Assembly (NCBI GenBank): GCA_964461295.1
Contig: CAYWTX010000577.1
Coordinates: forward strand, 1-6,360
DNA: 6,360 bases
DNA from: CAYWTX01 sp964461295
GTDB taxonomy: Bacteria; Planctomycetota; Phycisphaerae; SM23-33
Direction of reading: 5' to 3'
Shown: positions 1 to 5,129 of the stretch, piece by piece
Layout: the number at the start of each line of letters is the position of its first letter
Numbering within the stretch: the stretch's first letter is position 1
Translations under genes and position numbers: made by a program
The notes under the pieces: model-generated
The model's database searches: none
What the model saw: only the letters and a program-made list of their open reading frames with translations
Told to the model about the DNA's origin: nothing

Positions 1-1161
1 CCACCGCGTGTAGATCACGCGCCCGTCGTTGGTGACCGACGGATGCCACTCGTTGGTCTCGTGCGGGCTGAGGCGGCGGATGTCGCCGCCGTCGGCGGCC
101 AGGTCGTGCAGCGTGTAGGTGGGGCAGACGCGCCCGCAGCGGAGGTAGCCGCCGCGCCGCTCCGACATGAACGCGATGCGCCCGCCCGGTCCGTCGTCGG
201 CCTTGGGCAGCCAGCACGGGTCGAAGTCGTTCCACGTGCCGTCGGTAAGTTGCGCCAGGCTGCCGCCCGCGGGCGTGCCGTCCGGGGCGATGTCCACGCG
301 GAAAACGTGATAGCTCCGCCCCTGCTCCCAGTAGCCGCGCTCGGCCACGTTCGTGTGCCACGTGTGCGTGCGCTCGCCCGTGCATTCCACCCACGCGAAC
401 GCCACGCTTCGGCCATCGAAGGACAGGTCCGGCGAGAGGAATGACCCGCCGGCGAGCGGTTGGCCCTTGAGCCGCCCGCGGGCGACGCTCACGCCGGCGA
501 GGAGGTCTCGCACGGCCGGCGCGGGGCCGAAGGGGCGGTCCAGCACGCACAGGCCGCCGCCGGGGACGGCGTTGATGCCGTAGTACTGGTCGCACATGTG
601 GTGGTACGTGGCGCGGTGCCGCTTGATGAACAGGATGCGGTCGAAGTCCAGCAGCGGGTTGGCGAAGGCGATCCGCCGCCGCAGGGCGCACGCCTGGAGA
701 TACAGCGAGAACCGCCCGGCGGCGTCCTCGACCTTCACCGCGGTCGCCCGGGCCGTCAGCGCGGCCAGGCGGGCCTTGAGATCGCCCAACGCGGCCCGCG
801 TCCTGTCATTCGCCTGGGGCAGAACCGCCAGATGCTCGGCCAGGGCGGCCGAGCGGCGCAGCACGACGTCCAGCGCGTCGCGGTCGGCGTCCAGGAGGAG
901 CGATTCGGGGCGGTGCGTCTCGGGGGCGACCTTGGCGAAGTGCTCGCGCCGCTTCAGGTCGTGGCACAGTCCCAGGTACTGGCGGTACGCCTCCGCCTGG
1001 TTGGCGTCGGCCGGGGCGGGCACGACGGAGACCGCCGCGAGCGGCGCGGCCTTGCCGCCGGTTGCCGGCGGCGCGGCCCCAGCCCGCTCGCCGGCCAGGA
1101 TGGCCCCGCCCAGCACCAATCCCGCCGCCGCCAACGCTGCCGTTGTGTACGCTCCGCGCAT
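1..1161 (-). CDS. Exported WD40/TolB-like beta-propeller protein, hydrazine-synthase-alpha-like, C-terminus missing
   Basis: The reading frame is open from ATG at 1161-1159 to the left edge, giving 387 residues with no stop; the rest lies outside the window. Residues 1-30 look like a Sec signal peptide: Arg2, a hydrophobic Ala/Leu/Gly core at about 6-24, and a likely cleavage site in RAGAAP. Residues 50-165 are charged and probably helical. N168-R183 (NPLLDFDRILFIKRHR) and H188-G195 (HMCDQYYG) match, from memory, motifs of large planctomycete proteins annotated with the hydrazine synthase alpha middle domain. Propeller-type repeats follow: FLSPDLSFDGRSVAFAW from F241, then NDFDPCWLP leading into RIAFMSERRGG, then EWHPSVTNDGRVIYTRW at 371-387, which resemble PD40 strands. 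No CxxCH haem motif is visible in the part present. The start was chosen because GGAAGG sits 7 bases upstream; an in-frame ATG at 1176 lacks this support. The exact function is unknown. Hydrazine synthesis should not be assumed, because this domain is common in planctomycetes without anammox metabolism. Confidence 0.85.
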   Translation of the reverse strand, partial: MRGAYTTAALAAAGLVLGGAILAGERAGAAPPATGGKAAPLAAVSVVPAPADANQAEAYRQYLGLCHDLKRREHFAKVAPETHRPESLLLDADRDALDVVLRRSAALAEHLAVLPQANDRTRAALGDLKARLAALTARATAVKVEDAAGRFSLYLQACALRRRIAFANPLLDFDRILFIKRHRATYHHMCDQYYGINAVPGGGLCVLDRPFGPAPAVRDLLAGVSVARGRLKGQPLAGGSFLSPDLSFDGRSVAFAWVECTGERTHTWHTNVAERGYWEQGRSYHVFRVDIAPDGTPAGGSLAQLTDGTWNDFDPCWLPKADDGPGGRIAFMSERRGGYLRCGRVCPTYTLHDLAADGGDIRRLSPHETNEWHPSVTNDGRVIYTRW

Positions 1162-1168
1162 AGGAAGA

Positions 1169-1174
1169 CCTTCC
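1169..1174 (-). promoter_or_regulatory. Ribosome binding site of the left-edge propeller gene
   Basis: On the minus strand GGAAGG lies 7 bases upstream of the ATG at 1161. It is the purine-rich match to the 16S tail that decides between the ATG at 1161 and the in-frame ATG at 1176, which overlaps this site. The surrounding GGAAG-GT-CTTCC is a short palindrome, but a two-base loop cannot form a stable hairpin. Confidence 0.6.
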
Positions 1175-1209
1175 ATGCCTTGAACCCATACACATGGCAG
1201 CGGTTCCTT

Positions 1210-1302
1210 GTTCGTAGTCCCGCCGTAAGGCGGAATCCCGGCACGCGTTCGGCGGGAAACAGCCCGCCCCCAACGGGGCGGGCCTACGGCGGCACTACAA
1301 AC
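1210..1302. repeat. Nested inverted-repeat element in the divergent gap (REP/MITE-like candidate)
   Basis: An outer pair of 18-base arms, 1210-1227 and 1285-1302, is complementary at 16 of 18 positions; the core is TAGTCCCGCCGTA against TACGGCGGCACTA. Inside lie further stems: CCGCC-GTAA-GGCGG at 1220-1233, which competes with the outer arm; TCCCG (1236-1240) with CGGGA (1253-1257); and a perfect 9-base hairpin GCCCGCCCC-CAAC-GGGGCGGGC at 1262-1283. No T-run follows, so a plain intrinsic terminator is unlikely, and the element lies upstream of both flanking genes rather than downstream. The architecture resembles dispersed palindromic elements of the REP or MITE type. There is no second copy in this window, so being repetitive in the genome is an inference. 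A transcribed structured RNA is an alternative. Confidence 0.6.
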
Positions 1303-1367
1303 GCGCGCCCCCGGACGGTGAGGGCTTCTTCTCTCAGATGCACCTGTCCCCTCCCCGCCTCCACCGG

Positions 1368-1373
1368 TAGAAT
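1368..1373 (+). promoter_or_regulatory. Candidate -10 box (TAGAAT) ahead of comEC
   Basis: GGTAGAAT stands out in GC-rich sequence just before comEC, and a related GGTACAAT precedes the msr gene. No good -35 hexamer is seen about 17 bases upstream. If used, transcription would begin near 1380, leaving a leader of only about five bases before the ATG at 1385, so translation would be almost leaderless or would start further in. Weak call. Confidence 0.25.
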
Positions 1374-1384
1374 CGCCGCCGCGT

Positions 1385-3925
1385 ATGGAAATGATACGGC
1401 CCAGAACACGGCGCGAAGCCGCCCGGCTCGTGCGGGTTCCGCTTGTCCCGGCCGCCGTCGCGGTCATCCTCGGCCTGACGGCAGGGCGATACGCCCCGCT
1501 GGGCGAGGCCGCGTGGGCCGTCTGGGCGGGCGTGGGGCTCCTGGCGGCCGTGGCGGGCCTGGCCCTGCGACGGGCACCTCTGGCGATGGCCGGGGCCCTG
1601 GCGGCCGTGCTGGCCCTCTCGGCCGTGCACTTCCGCCTGGCCTACTTCCGCGTAAGCGACAACCACATCGCCGCGTACGTCGGCGCCCGCTACGAGCCGG
1701 CCACCGTCCGCGGCTTCGTCGCCGAGGCCCCCACCATCCAGCATTTCGACGCGGCGATGGAATGGCCGCGAGACCCCCGCACCACGTTTCCGCTGGAGGT
1801 CGAGGCGATCCACACGGCCGAGGGCTGGCGCCAGGCCGAGGGACTGGTCGGCGTGAGCGTGGGCGAGCCGGAGACGCGGCTGGTTCGCGGCAGCCGCGTG
1901 GAGTTGGTGGGCCGGCTGCGGCGGATCGCCGGCCCGTCCAACCCCGGCCAGTACGACCGCGCGGCCGCCGGGCGGCGGACCGGCAAGGTCGTCGATCTGG
2001 ACGTGCCCGGGGTGGACGGCGTCACGCCGCTGGACGGCGGGCGGTCGGCGTCGCCGTGGGCCTTCCGCGACCGGGCCGGCGCGTGGGCGAGCGGACTGTT
2101 CCGCGCCCATGCCCCAGGCCGGGCCGGGATGCTCGTCGATGCGCTGATCGTCGGGCGCCGCGACCCCGGCCTGCGCGAGGTCAACGAAACCATGAAGCGG
2201 TCGGGAATCGCCCACCTGCTGTCGATTTCCGGCACGCACCTGGCGATCTTCGTGGGCTTCATCTACGTCGTGTGCCGGCTGTTCCTGCTGGGACCGCGGC
2301 GGGCCGCGGCGGCAGCGCTCGCTTCCCTCGGCGGCTACCTGCTGCTGGCCGAGGCCAGCTCGCCCCTGATGCGCAGCGCCATCATGGCCGCCATGGTCTG
2401 CGCGGGCGTGATCGTCTATCGGCCGGGCGCCGCCCTGAACGCCCTGGCCCTGGCGGCCATCGTCCTGCTGGCGGCCGAGCCGACGGAACTTCTCTCGGCC
2501 GGGTTCCAACTCAGCTTCGGCACGGTGGCGGGGCTGCTGGTGCTGACACGCCCGGTGAAGGATCTGCTGTTCGGGCGGTGGCTGCGGCGGCGCGGGCTGA
2601 TGGTCTTCCGCGGGCGCAGCCGCCTCGTGCGGTGGTGGTACTTCGTCGTGGCCGATTGGGGGATGAACACGGCCGCGGCCGCGACGGTGGCGTTCGCGGT
2701 GTCCTCGCCGCTGATGGCGTGCCATTTCGGGCTGTTCAGCCCGTGGGGGGCGCTGCTGACGGTGGCCGTCTCGCCGCTGGTGGCGGCGATCGTCGTGCCG
2801 GGGTACCTCGCCCTCGCCCTGGCGGGGGCGCCCAACCTGTCGGGCCTGCTGGCCACGGCGGCCGGGCGAATGTCCGAACTGCTGCTCTGGCTGAACGACC
2901 AGACGCGCCACCTGCCGGCCCTGTTCTTCGACCTGCGCCCGGTGGGCGCCGGCTGGGCCCTGCTGTGCTACGCCGCCCTCCTCGCGGTGGTCTTCTGCCG
3001 GCGCATCCCGTGGGGCCGGACGCTGGCCGCGGGACTGGTCCTGTCGGCCGCGGGCGCCACGTACTGGACGCAGCGCCCCTCGGCGCCCCCGCCGGCGGCC
3101 GAACTGCACCTGCTTGCCGTAGGCGCCGGCCAATGCGCCCTGCTGCACACGCCGGGCAACCGCACCTGCCTCTTCGACGCCGGCAGCCTGGGAAACGCCT
3201 CCACCGGCGAGGAGACGCTGGTGCCGCTGGTGAAGGCCCGCCGCCTGCCCTGGCCGCGCGAGGCGTTCGTCTCGCACGCCAACACCGATCACTACAACGC
3301 CCTGCCGGCACTGCTCGACCGCGGGTGGCTCCGCACGGTGAACCTCAACGGCCAGTTCGGCCGCGACGAGCCGTCGGGCAGCGCCGTGGCGGCGGCGGCG
3401 TTCCTGGACGCCTGCCGACGCCGCGGCGCGCAGATCCGCCGCGTCCAGGCCGGCCAGTCGATCCGCCTCGACGACCGCACCGAGGTGCGGGTCCTCTGGC
3501 CCCCCGCTGACCGGACCGACCTCGCCATCAACGACTCCTCCCTGGTGCTGCGAATCGCCTGCGACGGGCGCGGCGTCCTCCTGCCCGGCGACATCGAGCA
3601 GGCCGCCCAACGCGCCCTGCTGGACACCTCACGCGACGCCCTGGCCTGCGACGTGCTCGTCCTGCCCCACCACGGCTCCTGGGAACCCACGCTGCCGGAA
3701 CTCATCGCGGCCGCCCGGCCGCGACTCGTGCTGGTCAGCTCCTCCAAGCGCCCAGCGGCGCCGCTGAAGGCCGGCCCCGCCGGGCAGGGACTCTTCCGCT
3801 CTCTCGGTGCTCAGGGCAAGCTGCTTTCCACGGCCGACAGCGGCTGGATCCGCGTGCGGTTCGGGCACGGGCAGTTCGACGTGACGACGATGAAACAAGG
3901 CGCCGCAGACCAAGAGGAGGAGTGA
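1385..3925 (+). CDS. comEC: ComEC/Rec2 family DNA internalization channel protein
   Basis: ComEC forms the inner-membrane channel that takes up single-stranded DNA during natural transformation; its C-terminal metallo-beta-lactamase-like domain is thought to degrade the non-imported strand. The 846-residue protein is complete and somewhat longer than the Bacillus protein. Three hydrophobic segments lie at about 18-34, 42-61 and 64-83. A DUF4131-like soluble region spans about 95-215 and includes the typical NPGQYD at 186-191. The competence domain covers about 250-540, with the signature GIAHLLSISGTHLAIF from G274, MRSAIMA near 332 and GFQLSF from G373. The MBL-like domain begins near E573, with LFDAGS around D598, HANTDH at 631-636, LLPGDIE around D736 and PHHGS at 761-765. 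In HxHxDH the second His is replaced by Asn633; ComEC proteins often vary here. No clear Shine-Dalgarno precedes the ATG at 1385, so a start at the ATG at 1391 or a little downstream is possible. No comEA or comF lies nearby. The family call is firm; active competence in this organism is not shown. Confidence 0.95.
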   Translation: MEMIRPRTRREAARLVRVPLVPAAVAVILGLTAGRYAPLGEAAWAVWAGVGLLAAVAGLALRRAPLAMAGALAAVLALSAVHFRLAYFRVSDNHIAAYVGARYEPATVRGFVAEAPTIQHFDAAMEWPRDPRTTFPLEVEAIHTAEGWRQAEGLVGVSVGEPETRLVRGSRVELVGRLRRIAGPSNPGQYDRAAAGRRTGKVVDLDVPGVDGVTPLDGGRSASPWAFRDRAGAWASGLFRAHAPGRAGMLVDALIVGRRDPGLREVNETMKRSGIAHLLSISGTHLAIFVGFIYVVCRLFLLGPRRAAAAALASLGGYLLLAEASSPLMRSAIMAAMVCAGVIVYRPGAALNALALAAIVLLAAEPTELLSAGFQLSFGTVAGLLVLTRPVKDLLFGRWLRRRGLMVFRGRSRLVRWWYFVVADWGMNTAAAATVAFAVSSPLMACHFGLFSPWGALLTVAVSPLVAAIVVPGYLALALAGAPNLSGLLATAAGRMSELLLWLNDQTRHLPALFFDLRPVGAGWALLCYAALLAVVFCRRIPWGRTLAAGLVLSAAGATYWTQRPSAPPPAAELHLLAVGAGQCALLHTPGNRTCLFDAGSLGNASTGEETLVPLVKARRLPWPREAFVSHANTDHYNALPALLDRGWLRTVNLNGQFGRDEPSGSAVAAAAFLDACRRRGAQIRRVQAGQSIRLDDRTEVRVLWPPADRTDLAINDSSLVLRIACDGRGVLLPGDIEQAAQRALLDTSRDALACDVLVLPHHGSWEPTLPELIAAARPRLVLVSSSKRPAAPLKAGPAGQGLFRSLGAQGKLLSTADSGWIRVRFGHGQFDVTTMKQGAADQEEE

Positions 3926-3943
3926 GGCCCGCGTTCAGAGCTT

Positions 3944-3984
3944 CGTTCGGAGCCGGTCACTTCAATGACCGCCTCCGATGAACG
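3944..3984 (+). terminator. Imperfect hairpin after comEC, possible terminator
   Basis: CGGTCA (3954-3959) pairs perfectly with TGACCG (3966-3971) around the loop CTTCAA. After one C-C mismatch the stem continues as GGAG (3949-3952) with CTCC (3973-3976), and after a small bulge CGTT (3944-3947) pairs with AACG (3981-3984). It begins 19 bases after the comEC stop codon. No T-tract follows, so it is not a canonical intrinsic terminator; it could stabilise the 3' end of the transcript or act with Rho. Confidence 0.4.
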
Positions 3985-4000
3985 TGGCTCGAATGGCGCG

Positions 4001-4008
4001 GGTACAAT
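4001..4008 (+). promoter_or_regulatory. Candidate -10 region (GGTACAAT) of the msr gene
   Basis: TACAAT at 4003-4008 matches the sigma-70 -10 consensus TATAAT at five of six positions and would place the start of transcription near 4015, with a leader of about 35 bases before the ATG at 4051. The best -35 candidate is TGAACG at 3979-3984 with an 18-base spacer, matching TTGACA at only three positions and overlapping the upstream hairpin. It supports separate transcription of msr from comEC. Confidence 0.35.
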
Positions 4009-4037
4009 TGTTCAGGGCGCAGCGCATGTGCGCCCGG

Positions 4038-4042
4038 AAGGA
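4038..4042 (+). promoter_or_regulatory. Ribosome binding site of the msr fusion gene
   Basis: AAGGA within GGAAGGAAG lies 8 bases upstream of the ATG at 4051. It supports the start that includes the lipoprotein signal peptide. A second in-frame ATG at 4138 (residue 30) also has a purine-rich stretch, GGGAGCGAGAG, directly before it. Confidence 0.6.
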
Positions 4043-4050
4043 AGCAGAAC

Positions 4051-5073
4051 ATGGGCAAGTTCCTCACCGCGTTGGCGTTCCTGGCCCTGGCTGCCGCCGC
4101 GGGCTGTGCCGGCCGGGCCAACTCACGGGAGCGAGAGATGACCAACCAGACGACTACCAGGCCCGCGGCGGCCATGCCGCCCCTCACCCAGGCCGAGAAG
4201 CACGTGATCGAGGACAAGGGCACGGAGCGCCCGTTTGTCGGCAAGTACACCGGCGCCTTCGACAAGGGCACGTACGTGTGCCGCAAGTGCGGCGCACCGC
4301 TGTACCGATCGGAGGACAAGTTCAAGTCCGACTGCGGCTGGCCGGCATTCGACGACGAAATCCCCGGCGCCCTCAAGCGGAATACCGATGCCGACGGGCG
4401 ACGGACGGAGATCCTCTGCGCCAACTGCGGCGGGCACCTCGGGCACGTGTTCGCCGGAGAGGGCTACACCAAGAAAAACACACGCCACTGCGTGAACTCG
4501 ATCTCGATGCTGTTCATCCACGCGGGCCAGCCCCTGCCCGGTGATGCCGCCGCCGCCACGCGACCGGCGTCCGGGCCCGCCACCCAGCGCGCCGTCTTCG
4601 CCGGCGGGTGCTTCTGGGGCGTCGAGCACCTCCTCCAGGCCGTGCCCGGCGTGATCTCAGCCACCAGCGGCTACACCGGCGGCACGCTGGACAATCCCAC
4701 CTACAAGCAGGTGTGCACGGGCAGAACCGCCCACGCCGAAGCCGTCGAGGTCGTCTACGACCCCTCGAAGGTAACCTACGAACAACTGGCCAAACGCTTC
4801 TTCGAGATCCACGACCCCACGCAACTCAACCGCCAGGGGCCCGACACCGGCACGCAGTACCGCTCAGCCGTGTTCTACGCCGACGAGAGCCAGAAGCAGG
4901 CGGCCGAGAAGCTCCTCGCCCGCCTGCGCGAACTGGGCTACAACGTGGTGACCAGGCTGGAGCCGGCGGGCAAGTTCTGGCCGGCGGAGGACTACCACCA
5001 GGACTACCTGGCCAAGCATCCGGAGCGCCGCTGCCACCTGCCCGTGCCGCGCTTCGACAAGCCGGCGAAGTAG
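4051..5073 (+). CDS. msrAB: Bifunctional peptide methionine sulfoxide reductase MsrB-MsrA, lipoprotein
   Basis: The two domains reduce methionine-R-sulfoxide (MsrB) and methionine-S-sulfoxide (MsrA) in oxidised proteins. The 340-residue protein starts with a lipoprotein-type signal: Lys3, a hydrophobic core and AAGC with Cys19; Ala at the -3 position makes the lipobox imperfect. The MsrB domain covers about 45-160: zinc motifs C77-x-x-C80 and C123-x-x-C126, SDCGWPAF with the likely resolving Cys95, GGHLGHVF at 127-134, and RHCVNS with the catalytic Cys147. A linker rich in Ala, Pro and Thr (about 160-179) leads to MsrA: GGCFWG with catalytic Cys187, GYTGG, VCTG and HAE at 228-230, HDPTQLNRQGPDTGTQYRS at 254-272, AEDYHQDYL at 312-320, and Cys328 as a likely C-terminal resolving residue. 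All key residues are present. The order B then A is the reverse of the PilB-type A-then-B fusion. An extracytoplasmic enzyme would need an exported electron donor, and none is seen in this window. It ends 56 bases before a convergent gene. Confidence 0.96.
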   Translation: MGKFLTALAFLALAAAAGCAGRANSREREMTNQTTTRPAAAMPPLTQAEKHVIEDKGTERPFVGKYTGAFDKGTYVCRKCGAPLYRSEDKFKSDCGWPAFDDEIPGALKRNTDADGRRTEILCANCGGHLGHVFAGEGYTKKNTRHCVNSISMLFIHAGQPLPGDAAAATRPASGPATQRAVFAGGCFWGVEHLLQAVPGVISATSGYTGGTLDNPTYKQVCTGRTAHAEAVEVVYDPSKVTYEQLAKRFFEIHDPTQLNRQGPDTGTQYRSAVFYADESQKQAAEKLLARLRELGYNVVTRLEPAGKFWPAEDYHQDYLAKHPERRCHLPVPRFDKPAK

Positions 5074-5075
5074 GG

Positions 5076-5129
5076 TAGGAAGACACGGGGACACGGAGAC
5101 ACGTACGTTGACGCCTCTCCGTCTTCCTA
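5076..5129. terminator. Inverted repeat between convergent genes, possible bidirectional terminator
   Basis: TAGGAAGAC (5076-5084) and GTCTTCCTA (5121-5129) are perfectly complementary over 9 bases. After a two-base bulge the stem can continue as GGGGA (5087-5091) with TCTCC (5116-5120), including one G-T pair. An alternative pairing is ACGGAGA with the overlapping TCTCCGT. The element starts two bases after the msr stop codon, and its right arm abuts the stop codon of the minus-strand gene, so it fills the gap. Neither side has a T-run. The position suits a bidirectional 3'-end structure, but it may equally be a dispersed repeat. Confidence 0.5.
5082..5105. repeat. Three tandem 8-base units GACACGNN
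   Basis: GACACGGG, GACACGGA and GACACGTA follow each other without gaps, each sharing the core GACACG. They sit inside the inverted repeat of the convergent gap and continue into the palindrome ACGTACGT at 5101-5108. Short GACACGG-type arrays between genes are familiar to me from other GC-rich bacterial genomes, but this is from memory and was not searched. Confidence 0.6.

Noticed and set aside
1262..1283. The perfect 9-base GC hairpin as an intrinsic terminator
   Set aside because: No T-run follows on either strand, and it lies upstream of both flanking genes.
1338..1370. Ten-codon ORF (ATG to TAG) just upstream of comEC, a possible leader peptide
   Set aside because: It has no well-spaced Shine-Dalgarno and no run of regulatory codons, and its stop overlaps the candidate -10 box, so it may not be transcribed.
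460..3510. Plus-strand open frame of 1016 codons crossing the left gene, the divergent gap and most of comEC
   Set aside because: It is antisense to a well-supported exported protein and out of frame with ComEC. The translation is Arg/Gly/Pro-rich and low in complexity, as expected for a shadow frame in GC-rich DNA.
1334..3610. Minus-strand open frame of 758 codons opposite comEC
   Set aside because: It lies wholly on the antisense side of the conserved ComEC reading frame, and its product is rich in Arg, Gly, Gln and His without recognisable motifs.
3978..4544. Plus-strand frame of 188 codons overlapping the start of msr
   Set aside because: Out of frame with the clear MsrB domain and its product has no recognisable motif; it is a shadow.
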